Shown: positions 15,023 through 24,305, numbered from the stretch's first letter. The stretch is 64,000 bases of DNA from an uncultured Collinsella sp. (GCA_959604825.1 CAUHCN010000006.1:1-64000), one strand, 5' to 3'. Numbers and translations are program-made. Notes: a model not told the origin generated them from the letters alone.

Positions 15023-16285
15023 CTACAACACGGCGCCCTCAGGCAGGTCGACGCGAACAACGTCCACGACATCGCCCACCTTGAGGTCGCACGGTCCTTC
15101 GTCAACACGCAACAGGCAGTTAGCCCGCTGCATCGTGCCGAGCAGCGCCGAATTCTGCGTCTTGGCCTCGGTCACCAACAGCTCACCGGTCTCGGGGTCG
15201 CGCAAAACCGTGGCGCGATCGAAGAAGCGGCGATGCTGTCGCTTTTTCACGCCGTGCGTGAGCGTCGCCTGCTGCACGGGACGCGTACCCTCGGCAAAGC
15301 CGCGCATCTTGCGGATCGCCGGACGCGCAAGCATCTCAAAGCCTACATACGCCGCGGCCGGATTGCCTGAAAGTCCCAGGTAGGGCTTACCCCCAAGCAA
15401 GCCAAACGTGATGGCCTTGCCCGGACGCATCGAGATGCGATCGAACAGCACCTCGCCCTCGCGCCGGACGAGCGCCGTCACGTAGTCGTAGTCGCCTGCC
15501 GAGGCGCCACCGCTCGTAATGACAAAATCGCACTCCAGCACGGCGCGATGCACCAGCTCGGCAATCGCCTGCTCATCATCGGGCGCAATGCCGTAGAACA
15601 CGGGCTCGGCTCCTGCATTGAGCGCTTCGGCCATCAACGCCGACGAGTTGGAGTCGCGAATCTGCCCGCGCGCCGGCAGCTCACCCGGCGCGACCAGCTC
15701 CGTGCCCAGCGAGATAATGCCCACACGCGGCGCAGCATGCACCTTCACGCTCGCATACCCGGCGCTCGCCAGCAGGCCAGCGCCGGCCGGGGCCACAACC
15801 TCGCCGGCGTGCATCACAACATCGCCGACATGGGCCTCCTCGGCGGCAGAGCGAACGTTCTCCCCTACCTTGGCAGGCGCCGAGAAGCTCACGTGCGAGC
15901 CCTCGTTGCCGTCGCCGTCAAGCACCTCCACGATCTCGTATTTCACCACGGCATCGGCACCTTCGGGTACCGGTGCGCCCGTCATGATGCGGACCGTCTC
16001 GCCCACGCCGACCACGCCCTCAAAGACATGGCCCGCGGCCTCGTGTCCGACAACGTCGAGCGTCACCGGCGCCTCGCCAGATGCCTGCGCCAAGTCCGCC
16101 GAGCGCACGGCATATCCGTCCATAGCGCTGTTGGCAAACGGCGAAATGTCGATATCGGCCACCGCGTCCTCTGCCAAGGGAAGACCGGCGGCCTGCCACA
16201 CGGGAATCTCGACAACTTCGGTGCGATTCACGTGCGACAAGACGATCGCCTGTGCGTCCTCCAACGGAATGAGTTTCTCAGCCAT
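15023..16285 (-). CDS. moeA: molybdopterin molybdotransferase MoeA
   Basis: The 420-residue protein has the MoeA domain order: N-terminal 'SPFANSAMDGYAVRSADL', a hinge domain with 'IMTGAPVPEGADAVVKYE', the MogA-like domain with 'ITSGGASAGDYDYV', then 'GLSGNPAAAYVGFE' and a C-terminal barrel. It inserts molybdate into adenylylated molybdopterin. GAGG lies five bases before the ATG used; a GTG two codons earlier is less likely. It forms a two-gene unit with the MogA/MoaB-type gene and neighbours modABC, giving a local molybdenum uptake and cofactor block. Confidence 0.95.
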   Translation of the reverse strand: MAEKLIPLEDAQAIVLSHVNRTEVVEIPVWQAAGLPLAEDAVADIDISPFANSAMDGYAVRSADLAQASGEAPVTLDVVGHEAAGHVFEGVVGVGETVRIMTGAPVPEGADAVVKYEIVEVLDGDGNEGSHVSFSAPAKVGENVRSAAEEAHVGDVVMHAGEVVAPAGAGLLASAGYASVKVHAAPRVGIISLGTELVAPGELPARGQIRDSNSSALMAEALNAGAEPVFYGIAPDDEQAIAELVHRAVLECDFVITSGGASAGDYDYVTALVRREGEVLFDRISMRPGKAITFGLLGGKPYLGLSGNPAAAYVGFEMLARPAIRKMRGFAEGTRPVQQATLTHGVKKRQHRRFFDRATVLRDPETGELLVTEAKTQNSALLGTMQRANCLLRVDEGPCDLKVGDVVDVVRVDLPEGAVL

Positions 16286-16342
16286 ATGCACCTCTTAATG
16301 CCACGGCGCACAACGGGAGCGCCGATTCTTTATGCTTGTCTC

Positions 16343-16348
16343 AGTATA
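16343..16348 (-). promoter_or_regulatory. candidate moeA -10 box
   Basis: TATACT on the minus strand lies about 57 bp before the moeA start. No convincing -35 is seen at 17 bp, so this is a partial promoter call. Confidence 0.35.
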
Positions 16349-16496
16349 ATCCCCCGACGCACGACCGCGACTCGGCCTGTACCCGCAAATACACCTGTCG
16401 GTTGCAAGCCGCGAAACAGAATGGAAACCAACCCACCGGCTCGTCGCGTTTACCGCGTTTTATAATGCTCGTGTTGCAACCCAAAAAGAGGAACGT

Positions 16497-17918
16497 ATGG
16501 CTTTTACCGACAAACCCGAAAGCGCAAACGAGGCGCAGGACCATTCCCAGCCGCTCGACGACGGCGGCCTTTTCTCCCTTAACGACGTCATCATGGCAGG
16601 CAGGCAACAGCTCACCCGCTCCGAGCATCTCTTGGCTGCCGACACGCGCCGCAACGCCCGCAACCTACTCGCGAGCGCCAAGCTGCTCGTGCTCGTAGTT
16701 ATCGTCTCGCTCGCCATGGGCGTTGCCGCTTGGGCGTTTTTGGCCTCGCTGAATATCGCGACCGACTATCGCGAGCACCATGAGTGGATTTACGCGCTGC
16801 TCCCCGTTGTGGGCGTTGCCACCGCATGGGTGTACAAAAACCACGGCCTCGCCGCCAAGCGTGGCAACAACCTGGTCATCGACTCCGCTCTGGGCACACG
16901 TCTCATACATATGCGCATGGCCGTCCTCACCTTCGTCTGTTCCACGCTCACGCACCTAACGGGCGGATCGGCCGGTCGCGAGGGAGCCGCGGTGCAGATT
17001 GGCGGCACCATCGCCAGCAACATCTCGAACCTTGCCCACCTCAAAAAGCATGACCACCACGACCTCATGCTCGCCGGCATCTCGTCGGCCTTTGGCGCCG
17101 TATTCGGTTCGCCCCTTGCCGGAGCTTTCTTTGGCATGGAGATGTGCTTTATCGGCAAGATCGACTACACCGCGGGCATCTACTGCCTGGTCGCCTCGTT
17201 TACCGGCTACTTTACATCACTCGCCCTGGGTACCGAGTACGAAGTGAATGTCATCGCCAGCGTCCCCGACATGACGCCGCGGACGGTTGCCATCGTTGTT
17301 ATCAGCGCCATTATCTTTGGTCTCACCGCGCGCCTCTTTGCGTGGTCGGTTCGAACCGTCAAGAACCTGTACGGTCGCTTTATCACCAATTACCTCATTC
17401 GCGCACTTATAGGCGCACTCGTGGTGCTCGCGGCCTACGCGATGCTCGACGCCTGGGACTACGCCGGCCTTTCCACGTGGCTTTCCGGCGCCGGATTTGC
17501 AGGCAACACCACCCTGGCGGACGCAGTCATCAAGTTGGTCGTCACAGCGCTTACCCTGGGCGCGGGCTTCCAAGGCGGCGAGGTCACGCCCCTGTTTGGC
17601 ATCGGTGCGGCACTCGGTGGCTGGATCGGTTGCCTTACCGGGCTCGACCCCAGTTTTCTGGCGGCTCTCGGCATGCTCGGCGTGTTCTGCGCCGGCCTCA
17701 ACGTGCCCATCACCACCTGCATGATGGCCATCGACCTGTTCCACGGCACGGCCGCCGGGTTCTTTGCCATCGTGGCCTTTATCAGCTACCTAACCGGCGG
17801 ACACCGCGGCGTGTACCCCGCCCAGCGCATCATCTCACCCAAGCGCCGTTCGCTTATTGTGGATGAGGGCGGTACGGTAGCGGATGCTATCGAGCGCCAC
17901 AACGACCTGATAGAGTAG
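16497..17918 (+). CDS. CLC-family chloride/anion channel or antiporter
   Basis: The 473-residue membrane protein belongs to the voltage-gated chloride channel (CLC) family. It carries the gating-glutamate motif 'GGSAGREGAAVQIGG', then 'AFGAVFGSPLAGAFFGMEM' and 'GGEVTPLFGIGAALGG' in place of the usual GxFxP. About ten membrane segments are evident, with no CBS domains. The GREG and GGEVTP variants resemble bacterial CLC proteins that include fluoride exporters, but no fluoride riboswitch is recognisable upstream, so chloride and fluoride remain open. GAGG precedes the ATG by five bases, and a TATAAT box lies at 16461-16466. Confidence 0.88.
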   Translation: MAFTDKPESANEAQDHSQPLDDGGLFSLNDVIMAGRQQLTRSEHLLAADTRRNARNLLASAKLLVLVVIVSLAMGVAAWAFLASLNIATDYREHHEWIYALLPVVGVATAWVYKNHGLAAKRGNNLVIDSALGTRLIHMRMAVLTFVCSTLTHLTGGSAGREGAAVQIGGTIASNISNLAHLKKHDHHDLMLAGISSAFGAVFGSPLAGAFFGMEMCFIGKIDYTAGIYCLVASFTGYFTSLALGTEYEVNVIASVPDMTPRTVAIVVISAIIFGLTARLFAWSVRTVKNLYGRFITNYLIRALIGALVVLAAYAMLDAWDYAGLSTWLSGAGFAGNTTLADAVIKLVVTALTLGAGFQGGEVTPLFGIGAALGGWIGCLTGLDPSFLAALGMLGVFCAGLNVPITTCMMAIDLFHGTAAGFFAIVAFISYLTGGHRGVYPAQRIISPKRRSLIVDEGGTVADAIERHNDLIE

Positions 17919-18005
17919 ACGTTAGTATTCGCCGTGCAGCCACAATCGGGGGCAATTCGACCCGAGCGCGACCGCACCGTCACGTTATACGCCGGGAGTC
18001 GCCCC

Positions 18006-18968
18006 ATGCACGCAACTGATTTTGGTCGCACGCTCATCATCGCCAACCCAGCCGCCCAGTCGGGTGCGGCGCGCGAGGTCGCTGAGCGCCTGCAGCGCTT
18101 TTTAGACATGACCGCGCGCTCATCCCAGTTTGACTTGGTACTGACCGAGCGCATGGGGCATGCCAAGGAACTTGCCGCACAGGCCCAGGGCTACCGCACC
18201 GTTATCGCTCTTGGCGGCGACGGCGTGATCCACGAGGTCGTCAACGGGCTTATGACGCAAAAGGAGGACGCCCGCCCCGCCCTTGCCGTCCTGCCCGTGG
18301 GCTCCGGCAACGATTTTGCCCAGACCCTCGGTATCGACGATTTCTCCGGCAAGGATTTTGGCGCGCTGCTCACCTGCGATCTGCAACGTCAGGACATCGG
18401 GCGCATTCGCTCATGGAACCCTGCAAGCGGTAGCGGCGAGGCGACGGTCGAGTACTATGACCAGACGCTTTCGGTCGGCATCGATGCCGCCATCGGCCTT
18501 GGCACCACCGAGCTGCGCAAAAAGACCGGCTTGACAGGCGCGCCGCTCTACACCCTCTCGGGACTTGAGCAGTTTGGTCTGCGCTATCGCAACTACCCCA
18601 TGACAGTCAGCTTTGACGGCGCGCCCGCCGAGCGCGTGCGGGCGATTATCATGGCGATTCAGCTGGGCCCCACCTATGGCTCGGGCTATCGCATCTGCCC
18701 CGATGCCGACCCCTGCGACGGCATAATCGATGTCTGCTACGCCTGCGGCCCCGTCCCCCGCGCCGTTGCCCTGCCTATGTTTCTTTCGGCCAAGGACGGC
18801 CACCACACCAAGTTGCCGCCGGTTCGTATGCGCCGCTGCCGCCATGCCGAGCTCACCTTCGAGCAGCCCGATTACCCCATCCAGGCCGACGGCGAGCCCA
18901 TTGTCGCCTCGCGCATCGAGGTTGACGTCCTCGGCAGCGCCCTCCAAGTTTGGCACCCCGCCCGCTAG
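18006..18968 (+). CDS. diacylglycerol kinase-family lipid kinase (YegS/DgkB-like)
   Basis: The 320-residue protein has the DAGK catalytic signatures: 'LIIANPAAQSG' at the N-terminus, 'VIALGGDGVIHEVVNGLM' and 'LAVLPVGSGNDFAQTLG'. The C-terminal beta-sandwich ends 'QADGEPI'. It phosphorylates a lipid such as diacylglycerol at the membrane surface. The ATG at 'MHATDFGRTL' with GGGAG seven bases upstream is preferred over an in-frame start 24 codons earlier. It follows the CLC gene in the same direction and converges with the ArfB-like gene. Confidence 0.9.
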   Translation: MHATDFGRTLIIANPAAQSGAAREVAERLQRFLDMTARSSQFDLVLTERMGHAKELAAQAQGYRTVIALGGDGVIHEVVNGLMTQKEDARPALAVLPVGSGNDFAQTLGIDDFSGKDFGALLTCDLQRQDIGRIRSWNPASGSGEATVEYYDQTLSVGIDAAIGLGTTELRKKTGLTGAPLYTLSGLEQFGLRYRNYPMTVSFDGAPAERVRAIIMAIQLGPTYGSGYRICPDADPCDGIIDVCYACGPVPRAVALPMFLSAKDGHHTKLPPVRMRRCRHAELTFEQPDYPIQADGEPIVASRIEVDVLGSALQVWHPAR

Positions 18969-18989
18969 CAAGGCCAGTGGAGCAATCGA

Positions 18990-19370
18990 CTACTCGTCGC
19001 TGCCCGGCTTGCGACGGTTAGCCTTTTTAATCGCATTGAAGTGCTTGTCGTTGAGCCTGCGCTGGCGCGATCGCTGGGGCACTTTGGTCTTGACGCGACG
19101 GCGCGGCGGACGGCCACGACGCTCAAGCTCTGCGCGCAGCTTACGCAGGCAGCTCGCGCGATTCTGAAACTGACTACGGCTCTCGCGCGCCGTCACAACA
19201 ATCCCCGTGGGCCCATGCTTCATACGCACCGCCGAGTCCGTCGTGTTCACGCCCTGCCCGCCCGGACTCGTCGCACGAAACACCTGCACCTCGCAATCGC
19301 GCGCCAACTCCTCGGCCGACATCTCGGCATAGCGCGCATACTCGCGCCATTCCATCTTGTTCTCGTCCAT
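18990..19370 (-). CDS. ArfB/YaeJ-like peptidyl-tRNA hydrolase (RF-1 domain protein)
   Basis: The 126-residue class I release-factor-like protein carries the catalytic GGQ in 'TSPGGQGVNTTDSAVRMKH' and a basic C-terminal tail ('RRRVKTKVPQRSRQ') that in ArfB enters the empty mRNA channel. It lacks codon-recognition domains, so it is expected to release peptides from stalled ribosomes. The ATG with GAGG upstream is preferred. It is a single gene convergent with the lipid kinase. Confidence 0.88.
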   Translation of the reverse strand: MDENKMEWREYARYAEMSAEELARDCEVQVFRATSPGGQGVNTTDSAVRMKHGPTGIVVTARESRSQFQNRASCLRKLRAELERRGRPPRRRVKTKVPQRSRQRRLNDKHFNAIKKANRRKPGSDE

Positions 19371-19390
19371 ATCAGCACCTCCCCTCATAC

Positions 19391-19427
19391 AAAAAAATGT
19401 GACAAAGGGACAGTCCCTTTGTCACAT
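19391..19427 (-). terminator. xpt terminator built on a near-perfect palindrome
   Basis: Arms 19397-19411 and 19413-19427 are perfect 15-bp complements around a single base. On the minus strand seven T residues follow, making a strong terminator for xpt. The core CAAAGGGACAGTCCCTTTG resembles the palindromes near 43694 and 44394. Confidence 0.9.
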
Positions 19428-19454
19428 CGCATACCAATCGCTTGTGTTGCGCGC

Positions 19455-20033
19455 TTAGGCGAAGGTGATCTCGCCGTTCTCGCAGTCCATATCGGCGATA
19501 CGGGCCAGGCTCTCAACGCGGAAGCCGCGCTTACGGAGCTTATCGCCGCCGCCCTGGAAGCCCTTCTCAACGGCGATGCCAATGCCGGCAACTTCGGCGC
19601 CCGCAGCCTCGCAGATCTTGATAAGGCCCTCAAGCGCGCAGCCGTTGGCCAGGAAGTCGTCGATGATCAGGACCTTGTCGCCCTCGGACAGGAAGCGCTT
19701 GCCGACGATGACCGGGTACTCCTTCTGCTTGGTAAAGGAGTAGATGGTCGTGGCGTACTGCTCGCCGTCGAGGTTGATGGACTGTGCCTTCTTGGCAAAG
19801 ACCACCGGCACGCCGCCAAAATGCTGAGCCGCGATGCAAGCCATACCAATGCCCGAAGCCTCAATCGTCAGGATCTTGTTGATCTCGACATCCTTGAACA
19901 GACGGGCCCACTCGGCGCCCATGTGGTCGAACAGCTCAACGTCGCATTGGTGGTTGAGGAAGGCATCAACCTTAAGGACGTTACCGGCCTTTACGATGCC
20001 GTCATGGCGAATACGATCCTCAAGCTCCTGCAT
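19455..20033 (-). CDS. xpt: xanthine phosphoribosyltransferase
   Basis: The 192-residue enzyme converts xanthine and PRPP to XMP in purine salvage. It has the PRPP-binding motif 'VLIIDDFLANGCALEGL', the N-terminal hood 'KVDAFLNHQCDVEL' and 'LTIEASGIGMACIAA', all typical of Xpt, at normal length. GAGAAGGGG lies before the ATG. The upstream gap is short and shows no purine riboswitch. It is a single gene ending in a palindromic terminator. Confidence 0.95.
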   Translation of the reverse strand: MQELEDRIRHDGIVKAGNVLKVDAFLNHQCDVELFDHMGAEWARLFKDVEINKILTIEASGIGMACIAAQHFGGVPVVFAKKAQSINLDGEQYATTIYSFTKQKEYPVIVGKRFLSEGDKVLIIDDFLANGCALEGLIKICEAAGAEVAGIGIAVEKGFQGGGDKLRKRGFRVESLARIADMDCENGEITFA

Positions 20034-20190
20034 GGCGCAACCCCTTCTCGCGGCAACGATACCGCGCGATTAATAAACGTTGTTCGATAGTCTACCACGG
20101 ACCGACCCCCGCCCGTCCCACAAGCCGCATCGCACCACAAACCAGTTTTTTGAGACGGCGCGAATACGTGGCAGGCAGCCTCCCAACACG

Positions 20191-21495
20191 CTAATGGCGG
20201 GCGCGCATCCTCACCAAACGAACCATCGAGAGGACAAAGCCCACGGCTGCCACGGCCATCAACACATAGAACACCGAACGAAAACCAAACAGGAACACAT
20301 CCGGACGGCCTGCAACAAAACTGGTCACGGCCTCGCCCATCGCCACGCTCATCTGCCCATACAGGATATTCGACGCCACCGTAATGCCCACTGCCATACC
20401 CGCATAGCGCGCCAGGCTACCCAGGCTGCCAGCAAAGCCGAGCGCTTCGCGCGGAGCCGAGCCCATGTACAGCGAGTTATTGGGGCTCTGAAAAATCGAC
20501 GTTCCGCACGACATAAACGCGACACAGCACACGATCACAGGGATGGAAGAGTGCTCGTCGAGCGTACTTACCGCAAAGAGACCGCACACGTACACACCCA
20601 GGCCCACCGCCGTGGGGCCCTCGCAGCCAACGCGGTCCGAAACCGTACCCGAAAGCGGGCCGATAAAGGCATTCACCATCGGCAGCGCCAAAAAGAGTAG
20701 TCCAGAGATGTCGGAACCAAAGCCGTGAGCGTCCTGAAAATAGAACGGCAGGATAAACTCGGATGCGCCAATACCAACGAACACGATGAGCATGCAAGCA
20801 AGGTTGATGGTGAAGGCCGAATTTGCAAAGCAGCGACGAGCAGCCTCAACCAGGGACATGGGGCGCTCGCCGGCCTCCGGCTTAACATGCGGTAGTGTAT
20901 AGAGTCCCACGATAAACGAGATGACGCCAATGGGCAGGTTGATGAGGAAGATGCTCTCCCAGGGAAAGCTTGCCACCAGCATGCCGCCGAGCACGGGGCC
21001 GCACATCATGCCGAGGGCCACGAAGGTCGCGAGAATACCCATGGCACGACCGCGCTCGCGCGCCGGAAACGACTCGGTGATGATACCCATGTTGTTAGCC
21101 ATGGCCGCCGCGCAGCCGACGCCCTGCACAATGCGTGCCAGAATAAGAACTTCGAGCGAACTCGAAAGGCCGCAAAGCAGCGAGCCGGCCGTAAAAACGA
21201 TTACGCCCAGCTGGAATACGCCCACCTTGCCGCGCACGTCGCCCAAGCGGCCAAACGGCAGCATAGCCACGCATGTCGCAAGCAGGTACACCGAGCTCAC
21301 CAGCTGGATGCGGTCGAGGCCCACGCCCAGCTCCTTTTGCATCACGGGCAACGCCACGGTCACGACGGTCGAATCCAGACACGACATAAACGTCATGATG
21401 AGCACGGTAAACAGAATCGCCCATTTGTTCTTGCCATGGGTGTCGCCCTCAAGGGCAAGGTGCTCGCGGCGCAGCTGCTCTGCGGTTTTCTCCAT
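20191..21495 (-). CDS. MFS drug/efflux transporter (EmrB/QacA-like)
   Basis: The 434-residue major facilitator has about twelve to thirteen membrane segments. Its N-terminal 'MTFMSCLDSTVVTVALPVM' is the motif D1 region of DHA2-type exporters. 'LPFGRLGDVRGKVGVFQLG' is the loop 2-3 motif A and 'GMMCGPVLGG' is motif C. It probably exports drugs or metabolites by proton antiport; the substrate cannot be told. Of two nearby ATGs, the one with AAAGG six bases upstream is used. It lies behind the metY terminator. Confidence 0.88.
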   Translation of the reverse strand: MEKTAEQLRREHLALEGDTHGKNKWAILFTVLIMTFMSCLDSTVVTVALPVMQKELGVGLDRIQLVSSVYLLATCVAMLPFGRLGDVRGKVGVFQLGVIVFTAGSLLCGLSSSLEVLILARIVQGVGCAAAMANNMGIITESFPARERGRAMGILATFVALGMMCGPVLGGMLVASFPWESIFLINLPIGVISFIVGLYTLPHVKPEAGERPMSLVEAARRCFANSAFTINLACMLIVFVGIGASEFILPFYFQDAHGFGSDISGLLFLALPMVNAFIGPLSGTVSDRVGCEGPTAVGLGVYVCGLFAVSTLDEHSSIPVIVCCVAFMSCGTSIFQSPNNSLYMGSAPREALGFAGSLGSLARYAGMAVGITVASNILYGQMSVAMGEAVTSFVAGRPDVFLFGFRSVFYVLMAVAAVGFVLSMVRLVRMRARH

Positions 21496-21521
21496 ATCCA
21501 TCCTTTCGAGTGGCACAACGC

Positions 21522-21568
21522 AAAAAACGGGGCCCCAATCGCCTGCGAACAGTCGCGATTGGGGTCCC
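21522..21568 (-). terminator. metY terminator
   Basis: Arms 21528-21542 and 21554-21568 form a 15-bp stem with one wobble and an 11-nt loop, followed by T6 on the minus strand. Confidence 0.93.
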
Positions 21569-21637
21569 GCCTACGGAATCGGAACTATATGTCACCGGAA
21601 CCCCAAGAGGCTCCGTCGCTTCATACGAGAAGCTAGC

Positions 21638-22921
21638 CTAGCACTGCTCGAGCGCCTGCTCAAGGTCGGCAATCAGATCGGCCGTGTCCTCGAGGCCGCA
21701 CGACAGGCGCACCATGTCGGCGGAGATGCCGCAGGCGATGAGCTCCTCATCGTTCATCTGACGGTGCGTAGCGTTAGCGGGATGCAGGCAGCAGGTGCGA
21801 GCATCGGCCACATGCGTGGCGATCTGGGCGAGTTTAAGGCTCTTCATAAAGGTCTCGGCCGCCGCGCGACCACCGTTAAAGCCAAAGCTCACGACGCCGC
21901 AGGTACCGTTGGGCATGTACTTCTGAGCCAGGTCATAGTACTTATCGCCCTCCAGGCCCGGATAGCTCACAAAGCGCACCTTGGGATGGCTCTGCAGGAA
22001 CTTAGCAACGGCCAGGCCGTTCTCACAATGACGCGGCATACGCACATGCAGGCTCTCGAGCGAGCTATTCAGGAAAAACGCCGCCTGCGGGTTCTGCATG
22101 GGGCCGAGGTCGCGCATGAGCTGAGCGGTTGCCTTGGTAATGAAGGCACCCTCGCGACAGAACTTCTCGGCATAGGTCACGCCGTGATAGCTCTCGTCGG
22201 GCGTGGTGAGACCCGGGAACTTGTCTGCATGGGCCATCCAGTCAAACTGGCCGTGGTCGACGATCACGCCACCCAGGTAGGCCGCATGCCCATCCATGTA
22301 CTTGGTGGTAGAGTGCGTGACGATGTCGGCGCCCCACTCAAAGGGACGGCACATCACGGGCGTCGGGAAGGTGTTGTCGACCATCAGCGGCACGCCGTGG
22401 TCATGCGCGGCCTTGGCAAAGCGCTCAATATCGAGCACGGCAAGGGCGGGGTTGGCAATCGTCTCGCCAAAGACGAGCTTGGTATTGGGCTCAAAGGCTG
22501 CCTCCAGCTCCTCATCGGTGCAGTCGGGGGCGACAAACGTGCAAGTCACGCCCATGCGGCCCATGGTGTGGGCGAGCAGGTTATACGTACCGCCGTAGAT
22601 AGCAGAGCTCGCGACCACGTGATCACCGGCACCGGCCACGTTAAAGATCGCGAGGAAGTTCGCGGCCATGCCCGAACTCGTGAGCATCGCAGCGGTGCCG
22701 CCCTCCATCTCGCAGATCTTGGCGGCAACCAGATCGCACGTGGGATTCTGCAGACGGCTGTAGAAGTAGCCCGACTCCTCCAGGTCAAACAGCTTGCCCA
22801 TGTGCTCGGACGTGTCGTATTTCCACGTGGTGGACTGGTAGATGGGCACCTGGCGCGGCTCCGCGTCGCCCGGGTGATAGCCGCCCTGAACACATGTAGT
22901 ACCGATGGTCTGCTCGCTCAT
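21638..22921 (-). CDS. metY: O-acetylhomoserine sulfhydrylase (aminocarboxypropyltransferase)
   Basis: The 427-residue PLP enzyme of the Cys/Met metabolism family makes homocysteine from O-acetylhomoserine and sulfide. The PLP-lysine motif is 'VTHSTTKYMDGHAAYLGG', and 'YSRLQNPT' and 'VVASSAIYGGTYNLLAHTM' are MetY-like. Length around 430 separates it from the roughly 380-residue cystathionine enzymes. The ATG with GGAG six bases upstream is used rather than one two codons earlier. A close relative could instead be methionine gamma-lyase. Confidence 0.92.
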   Translation of the reverse strand: MSEQTIGTTCVQGGYHPGDAEPRQVPIYQSTTWKYDTSEHMGKLFDLEESGYFYSRLQNPTCDLVAAKICEMEGGTAAMLTSSGMAANFLAIFNVAGAGDHVVASSAIYGGTYNLLAHTMGRMGVTCTFVAPDCTDEELEAAFEPNTKLVFGETIANPALAVLDIERFAKAAHDHGVPLMVDNTFPTPVMCRPFEWGADIVTHSTTKYMDGHAAYLGGVIVDHGQFDWMAHADKFPGLTTPDESYHGVTYAEKFCREGAFITKATAQLMRDLGPMQNPQAAFFLNSSLESLHVRMPRHCENGLAVAKFLQSHPKVRFVSYPGLEGDKYYDLAQKYMPNGTCGVVSFGFNGGRAAAETFMKSLKLAQIATHVADARTCCLHPANATHRQMNDEELIACGISADMVRLSCGLEDTADLIADLEQALEQC

Positions 22922-23009
22922 ATCCAACTCCCTTACTTGGGTTTTGTTTTTATTCGGTTCACGATACCGCTACCCCGCACCCCTCTCAACCCATCCCGCC
23001 GATAGGTTA

Positions 23010-23049
23010 TGGGACAAATTAATCAGGTTTATTTGTCCCAAATCTTAAG
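23010..23049. repeat. 40-nt palindromic repeat, copy 1
   Basis: A TGGGACAAA/TTTGTCCCA hairpin followed by AATCTTAAG matches the copy at 35302-35341 in 35 of 40 positions, with all five differences confined to the loop. It lies between the divergent metY and C_GCAxxG genes. Confidence 0.88.
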
Positions 23050-23155
23050 AAAGTGTTCGATGGCGAAAAACAATGAGATATGCACTGCGGTCTCGATAAG
23101 CGAATGCGCCAGCAAGGGTACCATAGGCGGGTACACCGCAATCAAGGAGACACGG

Positions 23156-23602
23156 ATGAAGCAGATTGATACCACTCAGCTCAACACTGCCTCCTGCCAG
23201 GCTCAGGCTGCCGAATACCACGCCCGCGGCTTTAACTGCGCGCAGGCCGTCGCCTGCACGCTCGCGCCCGCCGTCGGGCTCGACCCCCAGGTCGCCTTTA
23301 CCCTCACCGAGGGCTTTGGCGCCGGCATGGGCGGCATGACCGAAACTTGCGGTGCCATCTCGGGCGCCGTGGCCATCATGGGCTTTGTAATGAGCGATGG
23401 CATGGAAAACCCCAAGACCAAGGGCCAGACCTACAAACTGTCGCGCGAGATTGCCAAGCGCTTTGGCGAGAAGAACACGACGACCGTCTGCGGCACGCTC
23501 AAGGGCATCGGATCGGACAAGGGTCCGCTCCGCAGCTGTCCCGGTTGCATCGACGATGCCGTCGAAATCGCCTGCGATGTACTAAAGCAGCTCGCCGAGT
23601 AA
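23156..23602 (+). CDS. C_GCAxxG_C_C family redox protein
   Basis: The 148-residue protein has the family pattern of spaced cysteines: 'GFNCAQAV' with 'ACTLAP', 'GMGGMTETCGAISGAV', 'TTTVCGTLKGIG' and 'LRSCPGCIDDAVEIACDVL'. These proteins are thought to bind iron-sulfur clusters or act in redox, but their function is not defined. AGGAGA lies five bases before the ATG. It is a single gene, convergent with yigZ and separated from it by a bidirectional hairpin. There is no signal peptide, so it is cytoplasmic. Confidence 0.85.
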   Translation: MKQIDTTQLNTASCQAQAAEYHARGFNCAQAVACTLAPAVGLDPQVAFTLTEGFGAGMGGMTETCGAISGAVAIMGFVMSDGMENPKTKGQTYKLSREIAKRFGEKNTTTVCGTLKGIGSDKGPLRSCPGCIDDAVEIACDVLKQLAE

Positions 23603-23614
23603 ACGGCAGCGACA

Positions 23615-23667
23615 TAAAACGACAGCCGGCGCGCTTGGGATTCATCCAAATGCACGCCGGCCGTCGT
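23615..23667 (-). terminator. bidirectional terminator between C_GCAxxG gene and yigZ
   Basis: A long imperfect stem (23619-23631 with 23655-23667, inner TTGG/CCAA pairs) fills the convergent gap. On the minus strand it is followed by TTTTAT, serving yigZ. Confidence 0.8.
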
Positions 23668-23669
23668 CG

Positions 23670-24305
23670 TTAGAACTCAGCAAACTCGGGAGCGCTGACC
23701 TCAATCTCCTCGCGCCCCGCCATAAGCTCGCGCATCTTAGCGCAAAACGGCTCTTGCTCCCCCGCTTTAAACACCAAGTGAAGTGTCACAGCATCCGCGT
23801 AATCGGTATCCGAAACCTTGGCACCCGAATCCTGCGCCAAGCGAAGCACCTGCTCATACTGTGGATAGGCCACATGCACATCAACCGGCACGACGCTCGT
23901 CATCTCGACGATCTGCCCGGCCTCCTGAGCCGCGGCCACCGCCGCCTGCGTCGCCGCGGTATAGGCGCGCACCAAACCACCAGGCCCCAACAGCGTGCCA
24001 CCAAAATAGCGCGTTACTACGCAGCAAACATTTTTGAGCCCCGCACCGCGCAGCACCTCGAGCGTCGGCATACCACTCGTGCGGCTCGGTTCACCATCAT
24101 CGCTCTGGCGCTCGCGTCCATCGACCAAAATCCACGCGGGAACATTGTGTCGAGCGTCATAATGACGCTTGCGAACCATCTCGATAAAGGCATTCGCCTC
24201 GTCCTCGGACTCAATATGGACCAGCTGGGCAATAAACCGGCTCTTGCGGTCCACAAACTCGCCCGAAACCTCAATATTCGATTGCAGAGTAAAATAGCTG
24301 TCCAA
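23670..24305 (-). CDS. yigZ: YigZ/IMPACT family protein
   Basis: The 211-residue protein carries the UPF0029 N-terminal domain with 'RKSRFIAQLVHIESEDEA', 'HNVPAWI' and 'SDDGEPSRTSGMP', then 'VVTRYFGGTLLGPGGLVRAY' and a DUF1949 C-terminal domain. Family members are linked to translation or stress control, but the enzymatic role is undefined. No ATG is available near the start. Two adjacent TTG codons occur, and the second has GAGGG six bases upstream and is chosen. Confidence 0.9.
   Translation of the reverse strand: MDSYFTLQSNIEVSGEFVDRKSRFIAQLVHIESEDEANAFIEMVRKRHYDARHNVPAWILVDGRERQSDDGEPSRTSGMPTLEVLRGAGLKNVCCVVTRYFGGTLLGPGGLVRAYTAATQAAVAAAQEAGQIVEMTSVVPVDVHVAYPQYEQVLRLAQDSGAKVSDTDYADAVTLHLVFKAGEQEPFCAKMRELMAGREEIEVSAPEFAEF

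Noticed and set aside
16286..16496. Fluoride riboswitch upstream of the CLC gene
   Set aside because: The conserved riboswitch core could not be found, so fluoride specificity is not claimed.
20034..20190. Purine riboswitch upstream of xpt
   Set aside because: The short leader lacks the conserved three-way junction sequence.
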